From Gemmatimonadota bacterium (lineage in GTDB: Bacteria > Gemmatimonadota > Gemmatimonadetes > Gemmatimonadales > Gemmatimonadaceae): DNA of 64,000 nucleotides. Under the pieces are notes generated by a model. It worked only from the letters and a program-made list of their open reading frames with translations. It was not told the DNA's origin and did no database searches. The number at the start of each line of letters is the position of its first letter. Within the stretch, counting starts at the first letter, position 1. The stretch spans positions 62,001 through 126,000 of the forward strand of contig JADKAQ010000016.1 of NCBI GenBank assembly GCA_016719105.1, given 5' to 3'. Shown here piece after piece: positions 16,571 through 24,926 of this stretch. The position numbers and the translations under genes were made by a program.

Positions 16571-17788
16571 ATGCAGATGCGACTGCGGAGCATGGGGGCG
16601 CCGACGCTCGTCGCGCTCATCGCGTGGGGGGCGGGGACAAGCGCTGCGCAGCAGGTGCGCGACTCCTCGGGCGTCCGGCTCGTTCGGTACGACGCGCGCG
16701 ATCGCCCCGCTGCCGAGTGGCGCGTCGACTCGTCGCCGATGTTCGCCGTCGGTGGGGGCGAGGGCGAGGGGGGCGCATCGTTCTCCAATGTCGCGGGGGT
16801 GCTGCGACTGCGTGACGGGCGCGTGGTGGTCGGAGACGCGGGCGCGAACGAACTGCGCGTCTTCGACAAGGCAGGGGGCTTCGTGCGCACCTTGGGGCGG
16901 AAGGGGCGCGGCCCCGGCGAATTCGACGGGCTCTTCAAGCTGGTGCGCGTGGCCGATACGGTGGGGGCGGTCGATCGTTCGGGGCGGCTGCAGGTCTTTG
17001 CCCCTGACGGTTCGCTCGCGCGGTCGGTCGCGCGCCCTGCGTTTCGCGTCGGGGCGCTGAGCTTTCAGGGAGGCTACTTCGCCGACTGGACGTTGCTCGC
17101 GTTCGGCTATCCAGAGCCGCCGGACATGACGCGTTCGCGCATCCTCGCGCTGATGACCGTCGGGCTCGTCTCGCCGGACGGGCGCGACCAACGCGTCATC
17201 GACACGCTTCCCGGGGTCGAGGTGGTGCGCACCGGCGGGGGGCCACCGCTCCCCGTGCAGTTCGGGCCGCAGTCGTATCTCGCCGTCGCGGGCGATCGCG
17301 CTTGCGGCGGATACCCGATCAGTTGGGAGGTGAAGTGCTATGATCGTCGCGGGCGCCTGGTGTCGCGCACCGTGCGCGACGTGGTCCGCGCGCCACTCCC
17401 GGCGGAGGCCAGGCGCTTCTACGAAAGCGAGACGCTGCGCGCGGTGCGGTCGCTGTCGTCGGCGCAGCAGGACCAGGTGAAGGAGATGCTCCGCCTGACC
17501 CAGTACGCGCCAATTGCGCCGGCGTATGGCCGCCTGGTGGGGACGGGGGCGGGTGAGCTTTGGGTCGCCCCCTTCGACTATCGCGCGGCGATCATGACGG
17601 CCGTCCTGCACCCCACGGGGGCGGCGCCGCAGCGCTGGAGCGTCCTCGGGCGCGATGGGCGCTGGCTCGCCGACGTGCAGCTGCCGGCCCGCTTCGCCCT
17701 GCTGGACGCCGGAACCGACTACGTCGCCGGCGTCCAGCGCGACGATGACGACGTCGAGCGCGTCGTCGTGTATCGCCTGCGCCGGTGA
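16571..17788 (+). CDS. Secreted six-bladed beta-propeller protein
   Basis: A 405-residue protein with an N-terminal signal peptide (MRLRSMGAPTLVALIAWGAG then cleavage near SAAQQ). Repeated strand motifs such as VLRLRDGRVVVGDAGANE, LRVFDKAGGFVRTLG and RLQVFAPDGSLARSV mark NHL/6-bladed propeller blades. GRKGRGPGEF is a typical inter-blade turn of this family in environmental bacteria. No catalytic residues are recognised, and it probably binds a ligand or partner protein in the periplasm. It lies between two AbgB-like peptidases facing the opposite way. Only a repeat-filled 72-bp gap separates it from the second one. Confidence 0.7.
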   Translation: MQMRLRSMGAPTLVALIAWGAGTSAAQQVRDSSGVRLVRYDARDRPAAEWRVDSSPMFAVGGGEGEGGASFSNVAGVLRLRDGRVVVGDAGANELRVFDKAGGFVRTLGRKGRGPGEFDGLFKLVRVADTVGAVDRSGRLQVFAPDGSLARSVARPAFRVGALSFQGGYFADWTLLAFGYPEPPDMTRSRILALMTVGLVSPDGRDQRVIDTLPGVEVVRTGGGPPLPVQFGPQSYLAVAGDRACGGYPISWEVKCYDRRGRLVSRTVRDVVRAPLPAEARRFYESETLRAVRSLSSAQQDQVKEMLRLTQYAPIAPAYGRLVGTGAGELWVAPFDYRAAIMTAVLHPTGAAPQRWSVLGRDGRWLADVQLPARFALLDAGTDYVAGVQRDDDDVERVVVYRLRR

Positions 17789-17792
17789 GAAT

Positions 17793-17858
17793 CGGAAGAC
17801 GGGACGCCGAGTCGTTGAATCATCTCGTCTTCCCGTCTTCCCGTCTTCCCGTCTTCGG
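17793..17858. repeat. CGTCTTCC tandem repeat between convergent genes
   Basis: CGGAAGACGGG (17793-17803) faces four CGTCTTCC-type units at 17824-17858, giving an imperfect hairpin between the stops of the propeller gene and AbgB-like copy 2. A 35-bp stretch starting at 17824 is identical to the one starting at 51782. It may act as a two-way terminator, but no U-tract follows. Confidence 0.8.
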
Positions 17859-17860
17859 CT

Positions 17861-19489
17861 CTACTGCACCGCCGGCTTCAACGTCGGGTACTTGTACCCC
17901 AACTGCTCCAGGTACGTCTTGTACTTCGTCTGGTCGAAGTAGAACGGCTTCATCAGCGGCCGCCACTTGGCCATGATCTCCTCGTTGAGGAAGGTCGGCG
18001 GTCCGTCGTTAGGGCCGAGGAACGACTGGTACTTCTTCTCCTTGGTCTGGACCGTGCGGAAGTAGTCCCACGCGTCCGCCACGACCTTGGGGGTGAGCAG
18101 CAGGTCGAGCATCGTCAGCGCCTGCACCTTGGCCCCGGCCACCGCCCCCTTGTGCGCGATCGGCGTGGCCATCGCAATGGCGTCGGCCCAGTTGTGCCCC
18201 GGCGTCCCCGGGATGTTGGACGGATACGAGAGGGTGATCGTGGGGACGTTCCACGACACGTCGCCGATGTCATCGGAGCCGCCCCACACCACGTTGTCGG
18301 GCGGCGGGGCCGCGAGGTCGGAAACCTTCGTCGCCAGGCCGCTGTCGGGGGCCCCCATCTCCTTCTGCAGCGACTTGGCCAGCAACTGGTCGTTGTCGTC
18401 CCACCGCGGCAGCCCGACGCGCTTGATGTTGGCGTGCGCGGCCTCGGCGACGGCCTTGTTGAAGTGGATGTCCCACGCTGAGCCGATGATCTGCACCGTA
18501 TCGAGCTTCGTGTCGGTCATCATCGCTGCGCCCTGCGCCACGCGCTTCGCGGCGTCGAAGTTGCGCATCACGCGCTCGTGGTCCCGCTCGCGGAGAAAGA
18601 ACCAGATCGACGCCGTCTGCGGGACCACGTTCGGCTGGTCGCCGCCGTCGCGAATGATGTAGTGCGAGCGCTGCTGCGTCTCGAGGTGCTCGCGCTTGAA
18701 TTCCCACCCTTGCGCCATGAGCATCACCGCATCGAGCGCCGACTTGCCGCGCCACGGGGCCCCAGCGGAGTGCGCCGTCTGTCCACGGAACTTGAACAGC
18801 ACCGAGACCATCGCCTGCGACCCCGAGCGCCCCCAACCCACGCTGAGCTCGTCGCCCACGTGCGTGAAGAGCGTGACGTCGACGTCCTTGAACACGCCGG
18901 CCCGGACGAAGTGCGCCTTCCCCGCCAGCTGCTCCTCGGCCACGCCGGGCCACAGGATGAGCGTCCCGGGGATCTTCTCGCGCTCCATGATCTCCTTCAC
19001 CACCAGGGCCGCGGCGATGTTCACTGCCTGGCCGGAGTTGTGTCCCTCGCCGTGCCCGGGGGCCATGGCGACGATGGGGTCGCGATAGGCAAAGGCCGGC
19101 TTCTGGTTGGCCTGCGGGATCCCGTCGATGTCCGAGCCTAACGAGATCACCGGCTTTCCCGACCCCCACTTGGCGAGCCACGCCGTCGGCATCCCCGCCG
19201 TGCCGCGTTCGAGCGTGAAGCCGTTCTGCTCGAGCAGCCCGGTGAGGTACTTCGACGTCTCGAACTCCTGCATCCCGAGTTCGCCGAACGAGAAGACCTG
19301 GTCGATGATCTGCTGGATCATCGTGGCGCGCGCGTCGACCTTGGCCAGCGCTTCGACCTTGAGCTTCTCGAGGCGTGGGTCGGCCTTCGCCGCCCCTTTC
19401 GCTGACTGGGCGATGACGGGGAAGGGGAGGGCGGCCGTCACGGCGAGGGCCGTCACCATCGCGCGCACTCGGCGGGAAACACGGTTCAT
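17861..19489 (-). CDS. Secreted M20-family amidohydrolase, AbgB-like (copy 2)
   Basis: A 542-residue paralogue of the gene at 14642, collinear with it over nearly the whole length. It has a signal peptide (MVTALAVTAALPFPVIAQ) and the same M20 landmarks: LGSDIDGIPQANQKPAF, GHGEGHNSG, VAEEQLAGKAH and GQTAHSAGAPWRGKSALD. Differences cluster in the signal peptide, the proline-rich insert AAPPPDNVVWGGSDD and the C-terminal third. It should hydrolyse an amide bond of an N-acylated amino acid outside the cytoplasm. GGAGCTCCGC before ATG at 19489 provides a possible Shine-Dalgarno site. The two copies imply gene duplication followed by insertion of the propeller gene. Confidence 0.85.
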   Translation of the reverse strand: MNRVSRRVRAMVTALAVTAALPFPVIAQSAKGAAKADPRLEKLKVEALAKVDARATMIQQIIDQVFSFGELGMQEFETSKYLTGLLEQNGFTLERGTAGMPTAWLAKWGSGKPVISLGSDIDGIPQANQKPAFAYRDPIVAMAPGHGEGHNSGQAVNIAAALVVKEIMEREKIPGTLILWPGVAEEQLAGKAHFVRAGVFKDVDVTLFTHVGDELSVGWGRSGSQAMVSVLFKFRGQTAHSAGAPWRGKSALDAVMLMAQGWEFKREHLETQQRSHYIIRDGGDQPNVVPQTASIWFFLRERDHERVMRNFDAAKRVAQGAAMMTDTKLDTVQIIGSAWDIHFNKAVAEAAHANIKRVGLPRWDDNDQLLAKSLQKEMGAPDSGLATKVSDLAAPPPDNVVWGGSDDIGDVSWNVPTITLSYPSNIPGTPGHNWADAIAMATPIAHKGAVAGAKVQALTMLDLLLTPKVVADAWDYFRTVQTKEKKYQSFLGPNDGPPTFLNEEIMAKWRPLMKPFYFDQTKYKTYLEQLGYKYPTLKPAVQ

Positions 19490-19630
19490 GCGGAGCTCCA
19501 GGGGAGTCGGGATTCGTCACACGGCGGGAGGGCGGCGGCGCGTTGGCCACGCCACTCCGTGCTCGCGCGGCAACGTTGCGCAGCGAGCGACGCCGGGGCA
19601 AGCGCGACGCGCCTTCGCGTCGCCGACGGC

Positions 19631-20473
19631 TCAGCGTCGCGGACGCCCGCGTGGGACGCTCGCGCCCGCGTGCTCGGCCAGGATCGCCGCCTGCTCCCGC
19701 GCCGGCATCTTCTCGATCGCGTAGCGCAGCGCCTCGCGACGCACCTGCGCGAGGTGTTCCCGCAAGAAGGCGAGTGTGGCCGCACGGTCGGCGAGCGAGA
19801 GCTCGCGCAACACCCACCCCATCCCCAGCTGCACGAAACGGTCGGGGCGCTGCACGAGGCGCGCGCAGATCGTGAGCACGACGTCGGTGTGCGCCCCGTG
19901 TCGGGCGCTCTTGACGAAGGCCACGGCGGCGGCGCGTTGCCGCCATGGGTTCGCCGCTCGACTCCAGGCGGCCACGCGCGCGATGCATGTGACATCGCGC
20001 GCCATCAGCGGGTGCAAGACGCGCCCGGCGATCCCGTCGCAGGTGGCCCAGTCGTCGACCGCCTCGTCGAAGACCGACTCGAGTCGCGCCAGCAGCGACG
20101 ACGGCCACCGGCGCTTGATACGCTCGAGCAGGAGGACCGCCAGCTGCTTCTCCTCCATGTGCGGCGCACGCAGCAGCGCGAGTGCGGCGTCGACGAGCGT
20201 GTCGGTGGGGAGCGTGCCGTGGTCGGTGTACAGCGCCCGCGCGACGTCGCGCACGCGCGGCGCCTTGACGCCGATGAACGGGATGACCCCCTTGAAGTAC
20301 CGTTCCCCTCCCGCCTTCACCGCGGGATCGGCCATCGCCTCGAGTCGCGCGCGGGCGTCGGCGGCGATCGCCGCGGCCGCGTCTGCCGTGACGGCGGAAC
20401 TCGCCGAAGGCGCTGTGGCGCGCTCGGCCGGCGAACCCCGGTGGGAACCGTTACCGCCTCGAGTGGTGTACAC
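19631..20473 (-). CDS. alkD: DNA alkylation repair protein, AlkD-like
   Basis: A 280-residue protein built from HEAT-like helical repeats of the AlkD family of DNA glycosylases, which remove bulky or positively charged alkylated bases. The N-terminal YFKGVIPFIGVKAPRVRDVAR is diagnostic, and EEKQLAVLLLERI and the acidic WATCDGIAG segment follow. The tryptophan and aspartate of WATCD correspond to the active-site region in AlkD. GTG at 20473 is used as the start; ATG at 20335 would still keep most of the fold, so the true N-terminus is uncertain. The first 40 residues are low complexity. The gene is divergent from the DUF2911 gene. Confidence 0.8.
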   Translation of the reverse strand: MYTTRGGNGSHRGSPAERATAPSASSAVTADAAAAIAADARARLEAMADPAVKAGGERYFKGVIPFIGVKAPRVRDVARALYTDHGTLPTDTLVDAALALLRAPHMEEKQLAVLLLERIKRRWPSSLLARLESVFDEAVDDWATCDGIAGRVLHPLMARDVTCIARVAAWSRAANPWRQRAAAVAFVKSARHGAHTDVVLTICARLVQRPDRFVQLGMGWVLRELSLADRAATLAFLREHLAQVRREALRYAIEKMPAREQAAILAEHAGASVPRGRPRR

Positions 20474-20618
20474 TGGTCACGCTCGATCGACGAAAGGGGA
20501 CGCCCGGGGATGCACGCGGCCGACGCCGACGCCCCCCGGTTTCTTGCGCGGTACTGCGCGAGGCGGTGAGATTGCACCGCGCTCCCCCCGGAATCCTAAC
20601 ACTCGACAACACACCCGC

Positions 20619-21200
20619 ATGCTCACGTCCCGTCTCCGTACCCTCGCGCCCGTTCTCGCGTTCTCCCTCGTCGCGACCGCCCCGCTGGCCGCGCAGTCGA
20701 ACCTGAAGGCCGGTGCGAGCGGTCGTGCCACCACGGTCGTCACCCTCTCCGCGCCGCGTGTGCAGGGGCAGCCCGCGCCCAAGGCGCTCAAGCTCGTGAT
20801 CGACTACGGCGTCCCGGTGGCGCGTGGCCGCGCCGTCGCCGGCGCCCTCGCCGATGACCTCGGCAAGGTCTGGCGCCTCGGCGCCAACGAAGCGACCTCC
20901 TTCACGACCGACGTCGATCTCGTGATCGGTGGCGCGACCGTCCCGAAGGGCTCGTATACGCTCTTCGCCGAGACGACGAAGGGGGCGTGGAAGCTCATCG
21001 TGAACAAGAAGACGGGCGAGTGGGGGACCGAGTACGACCAGACGCAGGACCTCGTGCGCATTCCGCTCAAGGAGAGCACGCTCGCCAGTCACGTCGAGGC
21101 ACTCGTCATCCAGCTCATCCCGTCGAACGCCGGCGCCAAGGGTGAGCTTCGATTCGCCTGGGGGACGCTCGGACATTCGGTGGAGTGGTCGGCGAAGTAG
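20619..21200 (+). CDS. Secreted DUF2911-domain protein
   Basis: A 193-residue exported protein with a signal peptide ending near PLAAQ. The rest matches the DUF2911 pattern: KLVIDYGVPVARGR, GKVWRLGANEATSFTT, then IGGATVPKGSYTLFA and WKLIVNKKTGEWGTEYD. The fold is a small beta-sandwich of unknown function, common in Bacteroidota and Gemmatimonadota. It is a single-gene unit, bounded by a divergent alkD and a clear terminator at 21232. Confidence 0.85.
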   Translation: MLTSRLRTLAPVLAFSLVATAPLAAQSNLKAGASGRATTVVTLSAPRVQGQPAPKALKLVIDYGVPVARGRAVAGALADDLGKVWRLGANEATSFTTDVDLVIGGATVPKGSYTLFAETTKGAWKLIVNKKTGEWGTEYDQTQDLVRIPLKESTLASHVEALVIQLIPSNAGAKGELRFAWGTLGHSVEWSAK

Positions 21201-21231
21201 GGCTGATCGTCGACACTGTACTATGCACGAA

Positions 21232-21264
21232 CGCCCGGCCACCTGTTGGCCGGGCGCTCTGCTT
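21232..21264 (+). terminator. Intrinsic terminator after DUF2911 gene
   Basis: CGCCCGGCCA (21232-21241) and TGGCCGGGCG (21247-21256) form a perfect 10-bp stem with a 5-nt loop, followed by CTCTGCTTTT. Confidence 0.85.
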
Positions 21265-21354
21265 TTCAGGGGTTTTCCCAGACTCTGGGGGCGCCGGGCG
21301 TCGCACGGGACCGACGGGAGACCTCCAAGATTGCCCGCTGTTCGATTTCTTGAT

Positions 21355-21377
21355 TCCCGTCTCCCGTCTCCCGTCTG
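21355..21377 (+). repeat. CGTCTCC tandem repeat upstream of tal
   Basis: About three units of the 7-mer CGTCTCC end 9 bp before the transaldolase start codon. It is the shorter-unit variant of the intergenic repeat family and has the same polarity (pyrimidine-rich on the sense strand before a start). Confidence 0.8.
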
Positions 21378-21385
21378 CGTCCCAA

Positions 21386-22525
21386 ATGCCCAATCGTCTC
21401 CAGCATCTCTACGACGCCGGCCAGTCGGTGTGGCTCGACTACATCGATCGCGCGATGCTGCACAACGGAGCACTCGCCCGCCTCATCAAGGACGACGCCC
21501 TCATGGGCATGACGTCGAATCCGACGATCTTCGAGAAGGCGCTGGCCGAGGGGAAGGAGTACGACGAGCAGATCGGGGCGGTGACGGGGGAGCACACGCC
21601 GTGGCAGCTGTTCGAGCTCATCGAGACGGACGACGTCCGGGCGGCGTGTGACATCTTCGCCGACGTGTATCGCGAGACGAACGGGATCGACGGCTACGTG
21701 TCGATCGAGGTCTCCCCCGGGGTGGCCGACGACGCCGCCGCCACGGTCGCGGAGGGGCAGCGTCTCTGGGCGACGGTCGATCGCCCGAACGTGATGGTGA
21801 AGGTCCCGGGGACGACGGAGGGGGCCATCGCGGTACGCCGCCTGATCGCCGACGGCATCAACGTGAACGTCACGCTCCTGTTCTCGATCGATGCGCACGC
21901 CCGTGTGATCGAGGCGTATCTGGGTGGGCTCGAGGATCGCCTGGCGGCGGGCAAGCCGATCGACCGGCTGGCGTCGGTGGCGTCGTTCTTCGTGAGTCGC
22001 GTGGACTCGGAGATCGACAAGCGCCTCGACGCGATCGCGGCGAGCGCCGGCGAAGGGGTGCGCGATGGGATCCTCGCGCTGCGCGGTCGCGCGGCCGTGG
22101 CCAACGCCAAGCTCGCGTACCGACTCTTTACACAGTTGTTCTCGGGCGAACGCTGGGAGAAGCTGGCGGCAGCGGGGGCGCGCGTGCAGCGTCCGTTGTG
22201 GGCGAGCACGAGCGCGAAGAACCCGGCCTACCGGGACGTGCTCTACGTGGAGACGCTGATCGGGCCGCACACGGTCAACACCATGCCCCCGGCCACGGTC
22301 GACGCCTTCCGCGATCACGGGGAGACGGCCCGGACGGTGGACACCGAGTGGACGGCGTGCGAGCAACTCTTCCACGATCTCGAGCAGGCTGGTATCTCCA
22401 TGCAGGACGTCACGGACAAGCTCCTCGCCGACGGACTGGCGTCGTTCCAGAAGTCGTTCGACACGCTCATCGCGGGCCTCGAGCGCAAGGCGACCGCGCT
22501 CGGGAAGTCGCTCGTCCAGAGCTGA
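21386..22525 (+). CDS. tal: Transaldolase
   Basis: A 379-residue class I transaldolase of the longer TalB-unlike (actinobacterial/cyanobacterial) type. It interconverts sedoheptulose 7-phosphate plus glyceraldehyde 3-phosphate with erythrose 4-phosphate plus fructose 6-phosphate. Landmarks are MGMTSNPTIFEKA, GYVSIEVSPG and NVMVKVPGTTEG with the Schiff-base lysine K139, then INVNVTLLFS. WASTSAKNPAYRDVLYVETLIG near the C-terminus is typical. The start ATG directly follows the CGTCTCC repeats, with no Shine-Dalgarno site. It heads a central-carbon block with pyk, pgi and fba. Confidence 0.95.
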   Translation: MPNRLQHLYDAGQSVWLDYIDRAMLHNGALARLIKDDALMGMTSNPTIFEKALAEGKEYDEQIGAVTGEHTPWQLFELIETDDVRAACDIFADVYRETNGIDGYVSIEVSPGVADDAAATVAEGQRLWATVDRPNVMVKVPGTTEGAIAVRRLIADGINVNVTLLFSIDAHARVIEAYLGGLEDRLAAGKPIDRLASVASFFVSRVDSEIDKRLDAIAASAGEGVRDGILALRGRAAVANAKLAYRLFTQLFSGERWEKLAAAGARVQRPLWASTSAKNPAYRDVLYVETLIGPHTVNTMPPATVDAFRDHGETARTVDTEWTACEQLFHDLEQAGISMQDVTDKLLADGLASFQKSFDTLIAGLERKATALGKSLVQS

Positions 22526-22621
22526 CGCGGGGTGCCTTGCGAGGAAGGGAGTGGGTCGAGCTTATTCCATAGGTAACGTTTACACCGGCTCCGCCTCACT
22601 CCCCCTCGTTCCCGATCGATC

Positions 22622-24037
22622 TTGTCCTCCAACATCCGCATCTCGCGCACCAAGGTCGTCTGCACCCTCGGTCCGGCCACCTCGACGGCCGAGACGATTG
22701 GCGCCCTGATGGACGCCGGGCTCAATGTCGCCCGGATCAACTTCTCGCACGGCACCCACGAGCAGCACGCCCGGACCATCGCGCTCGTACGGCAGATGTC
22801 CAACGAGCGCGATCGCCCCGTCGCCATCCTCGGCGACCTGCAGGGGCCGCGCATCCGCATGGGCGAGCTGGCGGCGCCGGTCACGGTCGTGGAGGGACAG
22901 GACATCGTCCTCTGTTACGAAGAGCTGGCCACGGGAGATGACCTCCCGGTCACGTATGACCACATCGCCGACGACGTGAAGGCGGGGGATCGCATCCTCG
23001 TCGACGACGGTCTCATCGAACTGCTCGTGCTCGAGGTCGAGAAGCCGAGGGTCAAGGCGCGCGTCGTGTACGGCGGGACGATCAAGCGACACAAGGGGCT
23101 GAACCTCCCCGGCGTCGCGGTCTCGGCGCCGTCCATCACGGAAAAGGACAAGGCCGATGTGGAGTTTGCCGCGGCCCAGGGGCTCGACTACATCGCCCTG
23201 AGCTTCGTGCGCCGCGCCGCCGACATCGCGCAGCTCCGCTCGATGATCCCGCGTGGCATGCTGATCGTGGCGAAGATCGAGAAGGACACCGCCCTCACGT
23301 ACATCGAGGAGATTCTCCGCTCGGCCGATGCGGTGATGGTCGCGCGCGGTGACCTTGGGGTCGAACTCCCCTTCGAGGAAGTGCCGCTGGTGCAGAAGCG
23401 GATCATTCGCTTGGCCGGGCAGCTCGGTCGCCCGGTGATCACGGCGACGCAGATGCTCGAGTCGATGATCCAGAACCCGCGCCCCACACGCGCCGAAGCG
23501 AGCGACGTGGCCAACGCGATCCTCGATGGCACCGATGCGGTGATGCTCTCGGCCGAGACGGCGTCGGGGGCGTACCCCAAACTCGCCGTGCAGGCGATGC
23601 AGCGCATCATCGCCGAGATCGAGCAGCATCACCACACGCCCAAGCGTGAGGACCGACGCTTTGCGGTGGGGACGTCGACCACCGAGGAGACCATCGCCGC
23701 CGCCGTCGTGACGGCGGCCCGCATGCTGGGGACGCCGCTCGTCATCGTCTTCACCAAGAGCGGCTTCAGCGCGCGCATGGTGTCGTCGCATCGCCCCGGG
23801 GTCCCGATCCTCGCGCTCACCGACGTGACCAAGACGTACAACCAGCTCGCGCTGGTGTGGGGGGTGGTCCCGCTCCTGGTGCCGCCGGCCGACACCTACG
23901 AGAAGATGCTGCAGAGCGCGCGCGAGGCGCTGTTGCGGCTGGGGATGGCCCGCGAAGGCGACAAGGTCATCGTCACCGCCGGCGTGCCGTTCGACGTCCC
24001 CGGCACGACGAACCTGCTCAAGATCGAAACCGTGTGA
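22622..24037 (+). CDS. pyk: Pyruvate kinase
   Basis: A 471-residue enzyme making ATP and pyruvate from phosphoenolpyruvate. The N-terminal TKVVCTLGPATS and NFSHGTHEQH (phosphoryl-transfer region), the active-site block IVAKIEKDTALTYIEEIL with its catalytic lysine, ARGDLGVELPFEEVPLVQK and ITATQMLESMI are all intact. The C-terminal regulatory domain (from about 350) contains VFTKSGFSARMVSSHRP. It starts with TTG at 22622, the only good start before TKVVCTLG. The next gene follows after 10 bp, so both are co-transcribed. Confidence 0.95.
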   Translation: MSSNIRISRTKVVCTLGPATSTAETIGALMDAGLNVARINFSHGTHEQHARTIALVRQMSNERDRPVAILGDLQGPRIRMGELAAPVTVVEGQDIVLCYEELATGDDLPVTYDHIADDVKAGDRILVDDGLIELLVLEVEKPRVKARVVYGGTIKRHKGLNLPGVAVSAPSITEKDKADVEFAAAQGLDYIALSFVRRAADIAQLRSMIPRGMLIVAKIEKDTALTYIEEILRSADAVMVARGDLGVELPFEEVPLVQKRIIRLAGQLGRPVITATQMLESMIQNPRPTRAEASDVANAILDGTDAVMLSAETASGAYPKLAVQAMQRIIAEIEQHHHTPKREDRRFAVGTSTTEETIAAAVVTAARMLGTPLVIVFTKSGFSARMVSSHRPGVPILALTDVTKTYNQLALVWGVVPLLVPPADTYEKMLQSAREALLRLGMAREGDKVIVTAGVPFDVPGTTNLLKIETV

Positions 24038-24047
24038 CGCGTTCGAC

Positions 24048-24824
24048 GTGAAGCTGACCTTTCTCGGCACCGGCACGAGCTTCGGCATCCCCATCATCGG
24101 TTGCGGCTGCGCGGTCTGTCATTCGGCAGACCCGCGCGACCGCCGCACCCGGATCGGGGCGGTGATCGAGAGCGACGGCGGCACGCGACTCCTCATCGAC
24201 ACCCCGCCCGAACTCCGGTTGCAGCTGGTGCAGGCGGGGATCGGGAGCGTCGACGCGGTCTTCTTCACCCACGATCACGCCGACCATATCCACGGCATCG
24301 ACGACGTGCGGGCGATCACCGTGCGGCAGCATCATCCGCTCCCGATGTACGCGGAGCCGGCGGTGCTGCAGCGACTGGCGACGCGCTTTCCCTACATCTT
24401 CGATGCCGACATGCGCCCGCTCCCCGGGACCTCCAAGCCCGAAGGGGAGGGGCGCCCCATCTCTGACGGCGACGTCGTCCAGGTGGGCGACGCCAGCATC
24501 GAAGCGATCGCCGTCCCCCACGGGCGCATGCGGGTGCTGGCCTTTCGCGTGGGGCCGCTCGGCTTCGTCACCGACGCCAAGACCGTCCCTCCCGAGGCGA
24601 TCGCCCGGCTGCGCGGCGTACGGGTGCTGGTGCTCAACGCCCTGTTCCGGCGCGAGCATCCCACGCACCTGAGCATCGGTGAGGCGGTGGCGGTGGCGGC
24701 CGAGATCGGCGCCGAGCGCACGTACCTGATCCACCTCACGCACGAGACGTCGCACGCCGAGCTGGAGGCCGAGCTTCCCGCCGGCGTGCAACCCGCCTAC
24801 GATGGACTGGTCGTCGAGATCTGA
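24048..24824 (+). CDS. MBL-fold metallo-hydrolase, PhnP-like
   Basis: A 258-residue metallo-beta-lactamase-fold enzyme. The opening GTGTSFGIPIIGCGCAVCHS has the extra cysteines typical of PhnP-type cyclic phosphodiesterases, and FTHDHADHIHGIDD gives the H-x-H-x-D-H dinuclear metal site. Further ligands are probably in VPHGRMRVL and THLSIGEA. Family members hydrolyse cyclic phosphates or nucleotides; the specific substrate is unclear. GTG start, 10 bp after pyk, so it is translated from the pyk transcript. Confidence 0.85.
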   Translation: MKLTFLGTGTSFGIPIIGCGCAVCHSADPRDRRTRIGAVIESDGGTRLLIDTPPELRLQLVQAGIGSVDAVFFTHDHADHIHGIDDVRAITVRQHHPLPMYAEPAVLQRLATRFPYIFDADMRPLPGTSKPEGEGRPISDGDVVQVGDASIEAIAVPHGRMRVLAFRVGPLGFVTDAKTVPPEAIARLRGVRVLVLNALFRREHPTHLSIGEAVAVAAEIGAERTYLIHLTHETSHAELEAELPAGVQPAYDGLVVEI

Positions 24825-24926
24825 CCCCGGCGCCATCGTGGGGAGCGGCACTCCCGTGCGCGTTGCCTGACGAGTACCACCCGACCTGCGCATTCGCGCG
24901 ATCACTCTGCGAACCCGAGGCGACCC

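Noticed and set aside
22533..22575. Promoter upstream of pyk (TTGCGA ... TATTCC)
   Set aside because: Spacing is too long and both hexamers are weak; the AT-rich patch may still matter, but the call is not supported.
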